From: Mycobacterium dioxanotrophicus
GTDB taxonomy: Bacteria > Actinomycetota > Actinomycetes > Mycobacteriales > Mycobacteriaceae
DNA: 64,000 nt
Assembly (NCBI RefSeq): GCF_002157835.1
Contig: NZ_CP020809.1
Coordinates: 4,588,001-4,652,000, forward strand
Direction: 5' to 3'
Made by a program: the position numbers and the translations under genes. Every line of letters starts with the position of its first letter. The stretch's first letter is position 1. Of the stretch, positions 1-9,640 are shown one piece after another. The notes under the pieces were generated by a model. That model was not told the origin of the DNA. It worked only from the letters and a program-made list of their open reading frames with translations, and ran no database searches.

Positions 1-780
1 GAAGAGGCACCCGGACCGCGGCGGGATCGCTGCGCGGCGGGCCTTGAGCTGATCAACTCCTCGATGCCGGAATTTCGCCGCATGCACGACATGACCGTCG
101 AGCACGCGCACGAGGAGATCCAGCTGCTCGCCAATGACATCTCCGGCATGCTCTGGGAAACCATGTACTACGTGCCGAGTTTCGCCGCCCACTACAAGGC
201 GCACGATCAGGCGGCCTCGTACCGCTACGTCAAGCGCAGCCTGCAGGCCATGCAGTGGCTGCGGGGCGGAACCCGATGGGTGCTCAAGTCACCGCAGCAT
301 TTGGAACAGTTCCCGACTCTTGCCGCGACCTTCCCGGACGCGACTTTCATTGTCACGCACCGTGACCCGGTCGAGGTGACGCTGTCGATGATGACCATGA
401 TCTGCTACGCAACGCGAATGGCGGTTGCCGAGCCCGATGTCGGCAAGCTGACCGGATACTGGCTGGGGCGCATCGACGATCTGCTGACCGGCTGTATCCG
501 GCATCGCGACAAGCTGCCCGCCGGGCAAGCGATCGACGTGCGATTCGACGACTTCATGGCCGACGAAGAAGCCACGCTGCGCGACATCTACCGCGTCGCC
601 GGCCAACCGTTCGACGACGACGTGCGCGCGGCCATGACCAGCTTCCTCACCGAACACCCCCGCGGACGGTACGGCGGTGTCATCTACGACCCGGCAGATC
701 TGCAGCTCGACGCCGCAGCCGTCGCCGAGAGATTCCGCGACTACTGCGATCGCTTTCTCACCACCACGGAGGACAAATGA
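1..780 (+). CDS. Sulfotransferase family protein (5' end outside window)
   Basis: The reading frame is open from base 1, so the N-terminus lies upstream; the first internal Met is at 64. The visible 259 codons match the C-terminal part of mycobacterial PAPS-dependent sulfotransferases (Sulfotransfer_3 type). The stretch WVLKSPQHLEQFPTL, followed by ATFIVTHRDPVEVTLSM, is the conserved core around the PAPS 3'-phosphate-binding region. The substrate cannot be told from this. The stop codon overlaps the start of the next gene (ATGA), so the two are probably co-translated. The family usually has about 370-400 residues, so roughly a third is missing. Confidence 0.85.
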   Translation, partial: EEAPGPRRDRCAAGLELINSSMPEFRRMHDMTVEHAHEEIQLLANDISGMLWETMYYVPSFAAHYKAHDQAASYRYVKRSLQAMQWLRGGTRWVLKSPQHLEQFPTLAATFPDATFIVTHRDPVEVTLSMMTMICYATRMAVAEPDVGKLTGYWLGRIDDLLTGCIRHRDKLPAGQAIDVRFDDFMADEEATLRDIYRVAGQPFDDDVRAAMTSFLTEHPRGRYGGVIYDPADLQLDAAAVAERFRDYCDRFLTTTEDK

Positions 781-1850
781 ATCACACTGCAGCACAGCCA
801 ATCTCGGCTGACGCCTGGGTGGCCACCGCGCTCGGTGAGCCCACCGAGGTGTTGGAGCGGCAGACGGTCGAGGTACGGGCGCCGGGCGCAGGAGAAGTCC
901 GGGTCGCGGTGCGCGCGTTCTGCCTGAACTTCAACGACATCGACATCATCAAGGGCCGCTACACCACCCTGCCCCTGCAGCCCCCGTTCGTGCCCGGTAT
1001 GGAAGCGGTCGGCATCGTCGAAAGCGCGGGCCTGGGCGCCGAGCATCTGGTCGGCCGACGCGTGGTGGGAATCCCGGTGATGGCCTTCGGCGGCTATGCG
1101 TCCTACGCCATCGTCGACGCGGCGACGGTGCTCGATCTGCCGGAGTGGGTCAGCGACATCGACGGCGCCGCCCTGCATTACCCGTTTCACCTGGGCTGGT
1201 TCGCACTGCGCGAACGCGGCCGCCTGAAGCCCGGTGAGACGCTGCTGGTGCACGCTGCTGCGGGCGGCACCGGCTCGGGCGCGCTGGTGCTCGGAAAGGC
1301 CTTGGGCGCCAGAGTGATCGCCACCGCGGGCAGCGACGACAAGCTGGAGTTCTGCCGCAAGCTGGGCGCCGACCATGCCGTCAACTACCGCAACAGCGGC
1401 TGGGTTGACGAGGTCATGGAGCTCACCTACGGGCGCGGCGTGGACGTCGCGTTCGACGCGGTGGGCGGCAGCGTCACGACAGATACGTTCCGCTGCATGG
1501 GATTCAACGGCCGGCACCTGATGGCCGGATTCGCCGAGGACATCACTCTGGAGGACGGCGACTACATCTCGCCGCGGCCCATCGCCTACGGCAACTTCGA
1601 CGTATGCGGGGTGTGCCTGGTGTACGTGACCGATCCGCTCGCCGTGCGCCGCACGCTCGGGTTCAACTGGCCGGCCCGCTCCGAAGGTCTCGATGCGCAC
1701 GTCAAGATTCTGGAGCTGATGCGTACCGGCCGGCTACAGACCGTGGTCGGCGAAAACGTGGCCTGGGAGCAACTGCCGCAAGCACTTCGGCGGATGGCCG
1801 CGCGGGAGACCACGGGCCGCTTGGTGGTGAGCACCGGCGCACACGATTAG
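777..1850 (+). CDS. NADPH:quinone oxidoreductase family (MDR superfamily)
   Basis: A 357-residue medium-chain dehydrogenase/reductase. The N-terminal GroES-like domain (about residues 25-130) lacks the structural-zinc cysteine cluster, as in quinone reductases. A Rossmann domain follows, with a nucleotide-binding stretch AAAGGTGSGALVLGKALGA near residue 160. It probably reduces quinones or enones with NADPH in the cytoplasm. Its ATG overlaps the stop of the upstream sulfotransferase, so they form an operon. Its 3' end overlaps by three bases the stop of the convergent GntR gene. The exact substrate is unknown. Confidence 0.85.
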   Translation: MNHTAAQPISADAWVATALGEPTEVLERQTVEVRAPGAGEVRVAVRAFCLNFNDIDIIKGRYTTLPLQPPFVPGMEAVGIVESAGLGAEHLVGRRVVGIPVMAFGGYASYAIVDAATVLDLPEWVSDIDGAALHYPFHLGWFALRERGRLKPGETLLVHAAAGGTGSGALVLGKALGARVIATAGSDDKLEFCRKLGADHAVNYRNSGWVDEVMELTYGRGVDVAFDAVGGSVTTDTFRCMGFNGRHLMAGFAEDITLEDGDYISPRPIAYGNFDVCGVCLVYVTDPLAVRRTLGFNWPARSEGLDAHVKILELMRTGRLQTVVGENVAWEQLPQALRRMAARETTGRLVVSTGAHD

Positions 1851-2613
1851 TCGCTGAGCGCCCCGGCCCGGCGCATCGCGGCGGAGATGAGTTCGAAGTC
1901 GATGGCGACGTGCGCGCGGGCGAGCGCGTCCGCGTCGTCGCCGCGACCGTCGGCGATCGCACCGATCAACTGTTCATGCTCGGCCAACGCGCGCATCTCC
2001 ATCTGACGCATGGTCGCGGGCTCACCCCAAAGGTGCGCGGGCGCACCGATGCTCACCGACGCTTCAAGGTCCAGCAGCACCTGCTTGAGGACGTCGTTGT
2101 GGGCCGCATCGATGATCGCGAGGTGCAATGCGCTGTCGGCCTGCTGGGCTGATAGTCCGCTCTCGGCGCACCGATATGCCTCGAGCCGCTCGCGCAGCAC
2201 CGCGACGTCGCGGTCCGACCGAGACTCGGCCGCGGCCCGGCAGATGGCCCGTGCAGCCGGCAGATCGCGTCGCAACGATCCCGGAGCTCGTCGAGACGCA
2301 TGGTCAGTGTCCGACACACCGACTCCGTCGACGACTCGGGCCATTGCTCTAGTACGTAGGACCCGCCGCCGCGGCCTCGCCGGGTTTCCACCAATCCACG
2401 GTCCACGAGTCTGGCCAATGCCGCGCGCACTGTCATGCGCCCGACCTTCAGCGCGGCAGCCAGCTCCCGCTCTGCGGGCAATCGCGCGCCGGGCAGGTAT
2501 TCACCGAGCGCGATCGCGGTGACGAGCCGGTCGGTGATCTCGTCGATCCGCGACGGTGATTCGAGCTCGCACTCCAGCAAACCAGGCACTCCGGCGCCGG
2601 CTGGCTGCGTCAT
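1847..2613 (-). pseudogene. GntR/FadR-family regulator, frameshifted in this sequence
   Basis: The first frame, from 2613, encodes a winged-helix GntR domain (RIDEITDRLVTAIALGEYLPG, then RLPAERELAAALKVGRMTVR) and runs to about residue 110. The all-helical FCD effector domain continues in another frame (RAICRAAAESRSDRDVAVL to the stop at 1847). The two parts join near 2250-2290, which implies a one-base indel. Joined, they give about 255 residues, normal for a FadR-subfamily regulator. It is divergent from the peptidase/permease pair, with a perfect palindrome between them, so it probably controls those genes. It could be a true pseudogene, but assembly error is plausible given infB. Confidence 0.75.
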
Positions 2614-2669
2614 CGCGTCTCCCCTCTCCCAACCGCCCCCACAGTATCGGCACCAATTGTTAAAACACG

Positions 2670-2698
2670 ATTAATGGTCTTGCCGCGAGACCATTAAT
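2670..2698. promoter_or_regulatory. Perfect 11-bp palindrome, likely GntR operator
   Basis: ATTAATGGTCT (2670-2680) and its exact reverse complement AGACCATTAAT (2688-2698) are separated by 7 bases. It lies between the divergent GntR gene and the hydrolase at 2704, ending 5 bases before the first possible ATG. An AT-rich stretch (attgttaaaa) just before it could hold promoter elements. Position and symmetry suggest an operator for the divergent regulator; that is inference. Confidence 0.6.
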
Positions 2699-2703
2699 GT
2701 CCC

Positions 2704-3633
2704 ATGCTGGCCTCCATGCCATGTACGACCCGCACCGTCCCGTTCCGCGGACACGAGACCTGGGTTCAGGTCACGACGCCCGAAACCGCCCACCCCGATG
2801 CCCTGCCCTTGTTCGTCTTGCACGGCGGGCCGGGTATGGCGCACAACTACGTCGCCAACATCGCCGCGCTCGCCGACGAGACGGGGCGCAGCGTCATCCA
2901 CTACGACCAACTCGGTTGCGGCAACAGCACCCACCTCCCAGACGCACCCGCCGAGTTCTGGACGCCGGAGCTCTTCGTCGACGAGTTCCACACGGTGCGG
3001 ACAGCTTTGGGCATCGACCGCTATCACGTACTGGGACAGTCGTGGGGCGGCATGCTGGGTGCCGAGATCGCCGTGCGAGAACCGGCAGGCCTGGCCTCGC
3101 TGTCCATCTGTAATTCCCCGGCATCCATGCAGCTGTGGCTCCACGGGGCCGCCGAACTCCGGGCACAACTCCCGCCCGACATGCTCGGCGCCATGCGCCG
3201 CCATGAAGCGGACGGAACCGTTGCCGATCCGACCTATCTGGCAGCCACACAGGAGTTCTACCGACGGCACGTGTGCCGGGTGACGCCCATGCCCAAGGAC
3301 TTCGCGGACAGCGAGGCCCAGATGGTGGCCGACCCGACGGTGTACTACACCATGAACGGCCCCAACGAGTTCCACGTGATCGGCACATTGCGCGACTGGA
3401 GCATCATCGATCGGCTGGCCGCGATCACCGCACCGGTGCTTGTGGTGGCCGGTGAATTCGACGAGGCGACCCCAGCCACGTGGCAGCCGTATGTGGACAA
3501 CATCGCCGATGTCCGCAGTCACGTGTTTCCCGACAGCAGTCATTGCACACACCTGGAGAAACCCGAAGAGTTCCGTGCCGTCATCGCGGAGTTCCTGCAC
3601 GAGCATGATCTGGCCACCGCCGCCCGGGTCTGA
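2704..3633 (+). CDS. Proline iminopeptidase-like alpha/beta hydrolase (S33)
   Basis: A 309-residue alpha/beta hydrolase. HGGPG at residues 40-44 forms the oxyanion hole, and GQSWGG at 111-116 carries the nucleophile Ser113. The acid is likely in GEFDEATP and the His in DSSHCTH near the C-terminus. HGGPG plus GQSWGG is the signature of prolyl aminopeptidases and related amide/ester hydrolases. There is no signal peptide. Start is ATG 2704 or ATG 2716; neither has a good Shine-Dalgarno, so a leaderless message is possible. The APC permease follows by 32 bases, suggesting uptake and hydrolysis of a peptide or amino-acid amide. Confidence 0.85.
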   Translation: MLASMPCTTRTVPFRGHETWVQVTTPETAHPDALPLFVLHGGPGMAHNYVANIAALADETGRSVIHYDQLGCGNSTHLPDAPAEFWTPELFVDEFHTVRTALGIDRYHVLGQSWGGMLGAEIAVREPAGLASLSICNSPASMQLWLHGAAELRAQLPPDMLGAMRRHEADGTVADPTYLAATQEFYRRHVCRVTPMPKDFADSEAQMVADPTVYYTMNGPNEFHVIGTLRDWSIIDRLAAITAPVLVVAGEFDEATPATWQPYVDNIADVRSHVFPDSSHCTHLEKPEEFRAVIAEFLHEHDLATAARV

Positions 3634-3665
3634 CACCCACCATCCCCCGACCCGACAGGACTTCT

Positions 3666-5069
3666 ATGGCAACTGACACCGGCGCGGCCAACACCAGCCA
3701 CCTCACCACCGGTGAGGCTCAACGCACTCTCGAATCATTCGGCTACAAACAGGAACTCAACCGCTCGGTGTCCACCGTCGACCTGATCGTCTACGGGCTG
3801 GTGTTCATGGTGCCCATCGCGCCGTGGACGATCTTCGGCACCGTCTACAACAGCGCGTCGGGCATGGTTCCGCTGGTCTACCTCATCGGCCTGATCGCCA
3901 TGGTGTTCACGGCACTGGCGTATTCGCAGATGGCCAAGTCGTTTCCACTGGCCGGGTCCGTCTTCGCGTATGTGGGCCGCGGTATTCACCCCGGGCTGGG
4001 ATTCTTCGCAGGCTGGGCAATTCTGCTGGACTACCTCCTGATCCCCACCCTGTTGTACGTCTTCGCCGCGGAGTCGATGGTCGGCCTGTTTCCGGGGACG
4101 CCGCGCTGGGTCTGGGCCGTCGTGTTCGTGGTCGTCAACACGGTCATCAACCTGCTCGGCGTCGGATCGCTCAAGATCGTCAACCGCATGTTCCTGGCCG
4201 TCGAGTTGGTGTTCGTCGCGCTGTTCGTCGTCATCGCGGTACGCGCCATCAACGGACAAACTCTGCCCAACGTCGGGTGGAGCACAACACCGATCTGGAA
4301 TCCCGATGTGGTCAGCGCCCCGCTGATCGCGGCCGCATTGTCGATCGCTGTGCTGAGTTTCCTTGGTTTCGATGGCATTTCGACACTCGCCGAGGAGTCC
4401 ACCGGCAAGAGGAACCCTGCCGGCCGGGCGATGATCATCGCGCTGTTCGTGGTGGCGTTCCTGTTCATCACCCAGACCTGGCTGGCCAGTCTGCTGGCAG
4501 GTGGTCGCGCGTCGTTCGGCGACGACGAGGTGGGCAATGCGTTTTTCCTCCTGGTGCAGGCCGCCTCGAGTACCGGCTGGATGAATGCGTTCTTCGTGGT
4601 CAACGTGCTCGCGGTGGGCTTCGCCAATGCCATGGCCGCCCAGGCCGCCACCAGCCGTTTGCTGTATTCGATGAGTCGCGACCGGCAACTGCCGACATTC
4701 CTGTCGACCATCAGTTCGCGCAAGGTGCCGATCGCAGCGATCCTGGTGGTCAGTGCGCTCAGCCTGGTGCTGGTCCTGTTCTTCGTCGGCCAGATCGGCC
4801 TGATCTCGTCGCTGGTGAACTTCGGCGCGCTGTTCGGGTTCTGCCTGCTGCACATCTCCGTGGCCTGGTACTACCTGGTGCGCAAGAAGTCGAAGAATTA
4901 CCTGCTGCACCTCGTGGTGCCGACCATCGGTTTCCTGATCATCGGCTACGTGTTGATCAACGCCGACGCACTGGCGAAGATCGGCGGCATCGTGTGGCTG
5001 ATCATCGGGGGAATCATCTTTGCCACCAATATGATTCGCGGCCGCGGTGTGCCCGACCTGGCCGAGTAG
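3666..5069 (+). CDS. APC-family amino acid permease
   Basis: A 467-residue integral membrane protein with about 12 hydrophobic segments. The first comes after a soluble N-terminus of about 35 residues that includes GYKQELNRSV, typical of the amino acid-polyamine-organocation family. AALSIAVLSFLGFDGISTLAEE matches the conserved TM6 region. A short AGGA-type ribosome site precedes the ATG. It probably imports an amino acid or amine that the upstream peptidase releases or acts on. Its stop abuts that of the convergent DUF3298 gene with no gap. Confidence 0.88.
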   Translation: MATDTGAANTSHLTTGEAQRTLESFGYKQELNRSVSTVDLIVYGLVFMVPIAPWTIFGTVYNSASGMVPLVYLIGLIAMVFTALAYSQMAKSFPLAGSVFAYVGRGIHPGLGFFAGWAILLDYLLIPTLLYVFAAESMVGLFPGTPRWVWAVVFVVVNTVINLLGVGSLKIVNRMFLAVELVFVALFVVIAVRAINGQTLPNVGWSTTPIWNPDVVSAPLIAAALSIAVLSFLGFDGISTLAEESTGKRNPAGRAMIIALFVVAFLFITQTWLASLLAGGRASFGDDEVGNAFFLLVQAASSTGWMNAFFVVNVLAVGFANAMAAQAATSRLLYSMSRDRQLPTFLSTISSRKVPIAAILVVSALSLVLVLFFVGQIGLISSLVNFGALFGFCLLHISVAWYYLVRKKSKNYLLHLVVPTIGFLIIGYVLINADALAKIGGIVWLIIGGIIFATNMIRGRGVPDLAE

Positions 5070-5768
5070 TTACCGCGCCAGCACCTGCATGTCCGGCGCC
5101 AGCAGATCGGTCAGCTGCGACCACGGGACGGTGATGACAGGCTGACCGTGGGCGAACTGGTAGTCCTCGAAGTGGATTTCCAGTCCGTCCGCGGTCGGGA
5201 TCCAGTTGTGGAAGTTCTCCGCGACGGGCGCGTTGCCCCGCAGGTCGGGCATCGGTTTTCCCGTGCCCGACACCGTCGGAAACAACAATTTCGTCTGTTC
5301 GGAGAGCCGGTTCAAACCCGCTTGTTCGTCGGTGAACAGATTGTCCAGCGTGATCGGGCCACCATTGCGGCTGTCGATGACCACGGTGGTGACGTAGTCC
5401 AATGGATGCGCGGCGTGCCGGTGGAAGTACACCCCGGTCAGCACCTGGGATATCGCCGTCGGCCGGAAGCTCACGGCGGGTTTCGCCTCGAAGGTCGCGT
5501 TGTCGCGAATGACCTCGTCGCGATTGAGCATTGCGGCCATCGTCTTGCCGGAAGCCACACTGGCCGCGTTGAACGCCGCGCTCACCGCACCGTCACCGCC
5601 GGATATCTGCCCGACGTCGAGCTTCCAGCCGTTCGCGGGATCGACCGCGGTCGACGAAACCGTGTACGTCGCACCGTTACTCGTGCCGGTATCCGCGACC
5701 GCAGTGCCGGTCGCACCGAACAACAGCACGATGAGGCCGAGCGCTGCGGACAATCCCCTGATCGACAT
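5070..5768 (-). CDS. Secreted DUF3298 / RsiV-like protein
   Basis: About 232 residues from the ATG at 5768 (MSIRGLSAALG). This start is preferred because a Sec signal peptide begins there, with likely cleavage after AVA near residue 25; the longer frame from 5810 would overlap the upstream gene. The mature part resembles DUF3298 proteins: an N-terminal beta-rich domain, then DYVTTVVIDSRNGGPITLDNLF and a C-terminal domain ending VPWSQLTDLL. Family members are exported mycobacterial proteins and lysozyme-sensing RsiV anti-sigma factors. No transmembrane anchor is seen here, so it is probably secreted. Function unknown. Confidence 0.75.
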   Translation of the reverse strand: MSIRGLSAALGLIVLLFGATGTAVADTGTSNGATYTVSSTAVDPANGWKLDVGQISGGDGAVSAAFNAASVASGKTMAAMLNRDEVIRDNATFEAKPAVSFRPTAISQVLTGVYFHRHAAHPLDYVTTVVIDSRNGGPITLDNLFTDEQAGLNRLSEQTKLLFPTVSGTGKPMPDLRGNAPVAENFHNWIPTADGLEIHFEDYQFAHGQPVITVPWSQLTDLLAPDMQVLAR

Positions 5769-5775
5769 CACTCGA

Positions 5776-6978
5776 TTATCGGTGCAAGCTCTGCCCCAGT
5801 TCCGCGGCAAGATCCCCGTTTCGCCCGACTGTCACGTCGTCCACCCCGAGCCACGCGGCCATCGTCCGCAACTCCCCCGCCAATGCGGGCGCCACCCGGG
5901 AACGGTCCTGACCGTCTTCGGTGAAAGCGCCGACGACATGCAGGGCACCGTCGGTCCGTTTGAGATCGACCCGGCCCACCAATTGCCCATCGAGCAGGAA
6001 AGGCCATACGTAGTAACCGAATTGACGTTTGGGAGCCGGGGTATAGATCTCGATGCGGTAGTGGAAATCGAACAGTCGCTCGACCCGGGGGCGGAAGAAG
6101 ATCAGCGGATCGAACGGACACAGCAGGGCCGTACCCCGATCCCGCCGGGGCACGGTCTGCCCCGACCGCAGGTAGGCCGGGACGCCCTCGATGTCGACGG
6201 GCTCCAGCTCGCCATCGGCCACCAGCTTGGCGATGGCCGGTTTCACCTGTTTGGCGCCGAGACGGAAGTAGTCCCGGATGTCGGGTTCGGTACCGATTCC
6301 CAGCGCCGTCGCCGCACGCAGCGTCAGCTCGCGGATCGCCTCGTCGTCATCCACCTCGCGGGACACCACCTCAGGTGGCAGCACATTCTCGGTGAGGTCG
6401 TAGTGCCGGGCGAATCCGACGCGCGTCGCCGTCGTGAACACCCCCGACGCGAACAGTGCCTCGGCCACCCACTTGGTATCACTGCGCCCCCACCACGGGC
6501 CTTTGCGCCCGCGCGGCTCGGCTTCCAGGTGGGCTTCGATCTGCCCGGCCGTCGACGGGCCCAACTGGGCGACCGCCGCGACGATATCCTCGGCGAGCTT
6601 GGGGTTCTTCCGGACGATCTCGGTACCCCACCGGCCGTGGGTGTACTCGCGCATGCGCCAGCGCAGCAGGGGCCAGTCTTCGACCGCCATCAACGCGGCC
6701 TCATGAGCCCAGTACTCCACCAGCAGCCGGGGCGAGCGCGCCGTATGCGACCAGGCGGCCCGGTCGAGCACGTCGCGGTCGTACGGCCCGAGCCTGCTGA
6801 ACACCGGCGCGTAGTGGGCGCGGACCGCGACAGACACCGAGTCCAACTGCAGCACCTGGATCCGGGAGATCAATCGGCGCAGGTGCGCACGCGCGACCGC
6901 ACCGCCGGGTTTCGGTTCATGAAAACCCTGTGCCGCGACGGCGATGCGGCGAGCCTGCGCCGTAGTTAGGGAGGCCAC
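5776..6978 (-). CDS. YcaQ-family winged-helix DNA glycosylase-like protein
   Basis: About 400 residues from GTG 6978 (VASLTTAQARRIAVAAQGF). This start is chosen because family members begin with this motif and the longer frame would reach into the divergent promoter. SVAVRAHYAPVFSRLGPYD and YWAHEAALM fit the YcaQ/AlkX family (winged-helix, HTH_42), whose E. coli member unhooks DNA interstrand crosslinks. Cytoplasmic DNA repair is the likely role, from family knowledge only. The gene is divergent from the DUF4303 gene, with about 43 bases between the starts. Confidence 0.78.
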   Translation of the reverse strand: MASLTTAQARRIAVAAQGFHEPKPGGAVARAHLRRLISRIQVLQLDSVSVAVRAHYAPVFSRLGPYDRDVLDRAAWSHTARSPRLLVEYWAHEAALMAVEDWPLLRWRMREYTHGRWGTEIVRKNPKLAEDIVAAVAQLGPSTAGQIEAHLEAEPRGRKGPWWGRSDTKWVAEALFASGVFTTATRVGFARHYDLTENVLPPEVVSREVDDDEAIRELTLRAATALGIGTEPDIRDYFRLGAKQVKPAIAKLVADGELEPVDIEGVPAYLRSGQTVPRRDRGTALLCPFDPLIFFRPRVERLFDFHYRIEIYTPAPKRQFGYYVWPFLLDGQLVGRVDLKRTDGALHVVGAFTEDGQDRSRVAPALAGELRTMAAWLGVDDVTVGRNGDLAAELGQSLHR

Positions 6979-7021
6979 CCCGCCATCGTTCCCCAAGCCA
7001 CCGACAAGTCGGCCCGACACG

Positions 7022-8299
7022 GTGGCGATACTGGTCGACGTGGCGTTCGACTGGGATGCGTTCGAGACCGAGTTGACCCTGGCGGCTGCCGATGCGGTGC
7101 GCGCACTGGTCGCCGCGGCGGCACCGGAACGGCCATACGCCGTGGCGTTCAGCGAGTTCTACGCGGAGCTGACGGGCGTGATCTACCTGCCCGGCCTCGC
7201 ACTCGCCACCGAGGAATCGGTCACGGAGCCGGACTGCCGATTCAGCCCACCGGATTGGAAATACCAGGACTACGAGTGGGGCGAGACCGATGCGCAGTGG
7301 GGCGACCGGCTCAGCGCGGCGGTGTCGGGACTGCGGCGCGCGCGCTGGGAGCAGGAATGGGATCGCTTCGCGCAGGCGATGCTGCACATCGCAGCACGGA
7401 TGCGCACACAGTTGGTCACCGACGGGACGCTGCCACCCGACGTGGTCGTCTACCTCGACGACGAGGACGCGGACCTGCTGGTGCGCTCGCTCACAGCCGA
7501 TGAGCTGAACCGCCATTTCCCCGAGTACGCCGCCGCCGCACAGGCCGAACGCGATGTGCTGGCAATGCCGACGGAACAACGGGTGACAGCGCTGGCCGCG
7601 GCGGCGGGTCTGACACCGCGTCGCGGCCGGGACGAACTCGGGCACCTGCTGGGCCGGGAACGCGCCCTGAGCCTCCTGCTAGAGGCGGGTGCGGACGCGG
7701 TACCTGCCGGGATCGCAGCACTCGGGCACCACGAGACCGCCTGGACGGGAGCCAAACTCCTCGCCGACCTGAATATCGCGACGCCCGAGGTCATGGCCGC
7801 ACTGCGGGCAGCGCTACCGCTGCGCGACAACGCCCACGACTGGGTGGCCGCGGCGCTCGGCCGTCTGGGTGCGGGCCTGGCGGTGCTGACGCGGCGCGAC
7901 CTGCCTGCCGACAGCAGAGCGGCCGCGGTGGCGGCGCCGTACCGTTCGTTTCGCGACCATGCTCGCAGCCACCCGCCCTTGGATTACACGCTGCTGGCGG
8001 CCGGGTTGTCCGATCCGACGGTCGCCGCGATCGTGGCCGACGCGCTGGAACCGGGACGCGGGTACTGCACGCTCGACGCTGCCGACCTGCCCGGCGTGCA
8101 GCCTGGGCTCGACCATCCAGAGCCGGTGATCCGGCGGCACGCCGTCGTCACCATCGGCGACCTGATCGGCCCGTTGGGTCCGGGTGACCCCGACGACCGT
8201 GACACGGACCCGCTGCGGGGGCGGATCGCCGAGCTGGCGGCCAACGACCCGGATCCCGATGTGCGGCGGTTGGCCGGCTACGTCGTCGAGGGCCGCTGA
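7022..8299 (+). CDS. DUF4303 protein with HEAT-like C-terminus
   Basis: About 425 residues from GTG 7022. The N-terminal 170 residues match DUF4303 ([20 protein letters not shown] and [20 protein letters not shown]). The rest is an alanine/leucine-rich series of short helices reminiscent of HEAT repeats ([57 protein letters not shown]). DUF4303 proteins occur in toxin-immunity settings, but no toxin is visible here. Its 3' end overlaps dfrA by 22 bases, convergently. Function unknown. Confidence 0.65.
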   Translation: MAILVDVAFDWDAFETELTLAAADAVRALVAAAAPERPYAVAFSEFYAELTGVIYLPGLALATEESVTEPDCRFSPPDWKYQDYEWGETDAQWGDRLSAAVSGLRRARWEQEWDRFAQAMLHIAARMRTQLVTDGTLPPDVVVYLDDEDADLLVRSLTADELNRHFPEYAAAAQAERDVLAMPTEQRVTALAAAAGLTPRRGRDELGHLLGRERALSLLLEAGADAVPAGIAALGHHETAWTGAKLLADLNIATPEVMAALRAALPLRDNAHDWVAAALGRLGAGLAVLTRRDLPADSRAAAVAAPYRSFRDHARSHPPLDYTLLAAGLSDPTVAAIVADALEPGRGYCTLDAADLPGVQPGLDHPEPVIRRHAVVTIGDLIGPLGPGDPDDRDTDPLRGRIAELAANDPDPDVRRLAGYVVEGR

Positions 8300-8775
8300 T
8301 CACGGCGGTAGCTGCAATACCGGTATCGCAAACCCGACGCGCTGGTCAGCCAGTCGCCGGTGGTCTGCGCCCACGAGTCGTCGAGCACGGGCGCCATGGC
8401 GTCGCCGTCGACGGGTGCCAGGTCGATGTCGATCTCGGTGACCTCACACCGGTCGGCGAACGGCAGCGTCATCGCGTAGATCTGGGCACCGCCGATGACC
8501 CAGCCGGTGATGTGCTCCGGCAGCGCCGTCACCACGTCGGCCCCTTCAGCGGCGAACCCCGCATCGCGGGTGATCACCACGTTGCGTCTGCCGGGCAACG
8601 GGCGCACCTTCGCCGGCAGCGATTCCCAGGTCAACCGGCCCATCAGCACGGTCCGGCCCAACGTCAGTTCCTTGAAGCGGGCCTGGTCCTCGGGCAGCCG
8701 CCAGGGGATCCGGTTGTCGCGGCCGATGACGCCGGATGTCGACTGTGCCCAGATCAGTCCGAGGCGCCCCGTCAC
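8278..8775 (-). CDS. dfrA: Dihydrofolate reductase
   Basis: A 165-residue enzyme reducing dihydrofolate to tetrahydrofolate with [25 protein letters not shown] at the N-terminus, the acidic Asp30 in RLPEDQ, the [10 protein letters not shown] and [11 protein letters not shown] nucleotide-binding motifs and [10 protein letters not shown] are all present. It is close to the M. tuberculosis DfrA. It lies 22 bases downstream of thyA, forming the usual thyA-dfrA pair in which DfrA regenerates the folate oxidised by thymidylate synthase. No extra domain or missing key residue. Confidence 0.97.
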   Translation of the reverse strand: MTGRLGLIWAQSTSGVIGRDNRIPWRLPEDQARFKELTLGRTVLMGRLTWESLPAKVRPLPGRRNVVITRDAGFAAEGADVVTALPEHITGWVIGGAQIYAMTLPFADRCEVTEIDIDLAPVDGDAMAPVLDDSWAQTTGDWLTSASGLRYRYCSYRRDQRPSTT

Positions 8776-8797
8776 TGTTCGGTCCTGCTGGCAAACC

Positions 8798-9598
8798 TCA
8801 TACCGCGACAGGGGCCTTGATGGCTGGGTGCGGGTCGTAGTTCAGGATCGCGATGTCTTCGTAGGTGTAGTCGAAGATCGAATCACGCGGGGCCAGAACG
8901 AGTTCCGGGTACGGCCGGGGATCGCGCGTCAGCTGCAGCGTGACCTGGTCGACGTGGTTGTCGTAGATGTGGCAGTCCCCGCCCGTCCAGATGAACTCGC
9001 CGACCTCCAGACCCGCCTGGGCCGCCATCATGTGGGTCAGCAGTGCATAGCTCGCGATGTTGAACGGCACTCCGAGGAACAGGTCGGCGCTGCGCTGAAA
9101 CAGCTGGCAGGACAGCTTGCCGTCGGCGACGTAGAACTGGAAGAACGCGTGGCAGGGCGGCAGGGCCATCTGTGGAATCTCGCCGACATTCCACGCCGAG
9201 ACGATGTTGCGCCGGGAGTCCGGATCACGCTTGAGCAGCTCAAGGGAATTGCTGATCTGATCGATGTGTTCACCCGAGGGAGTCGGCCAGGACCGCCACT
9301 GCACACCGTAGACGGGCCCGAGATCACCTGTCTCAGAAGCCCATTCATCCCAGATGGTGACCCCGCGCTCCTGCAGCCACCGCACGTTGGAGTCACCGCG
9401 CAAAAACCACAGCAGCTCGTAGACGACGGATTTGGTGTGCACCTTCTTGGTGGTGATCAGCGGGAAACCGTCGGCGAGGTCGTAGCGCATCTGGTGACCG
9501 AACACGCTGCGGGTTCCGGTGCCGGTGCGGTCGGACTTCGGCGTTCCGGTCTGCAGCACCAGCCGCAGCAGATCCTCGTACGGCGTCGCGATGGGCAC
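8798..9598 (-). CDS. thyA: Thymidylate synthase (ThyA)
   Basis: A 266-residue enzyme methylating dUMP to dTMP with methylenetetrahydrofolate. The catalytic Cys149 sits in [26 protein letters not shown] near residue 22 binds phosphate, and [20 protein letters not shown] is the conserved dUMP site. Full length. It heads the thyA-dfrA operon. The start is separated by 42 bases from the divergent hydrolase at 9641, so that short gap holds both promoters. Confidence 0.98.
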   Translation of the reverse strand: MPIATPYEDLLRLVLQTGTPKSDRTGTGTRSVFGHQMRYDLADGFPLITTKKVHTKSVVYELLWFLRGDSNVRWLQERGVTIWDEWASETGDLGPVYGVQWRSWPTPSGEHIDQISNSLELLKRDPDSRRNIVSAWNVGEIPQMALPPCHAFFQFYVADGKLSCQLFQRSADLFLGVPFNIASYALLTHMMAAQAGLEVGEFIWTGGDCHIYDNHVDQVTLQLTRDPRPYPELVLAPRDSIFDYTYEDIAILNYDPHPAIKAPVAV

Positions 9599-9640
9599 GC
9601 GCTCAGCTTACGGGCAGCGGTTAGGGGTAGAACAGAAGCC

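Noticed and set aside
8495..9640. Upstream extension of the dienelactone hydrolase
   Set aside because: It is antisense to dfrA and thyA; the real start is ATG 9641.
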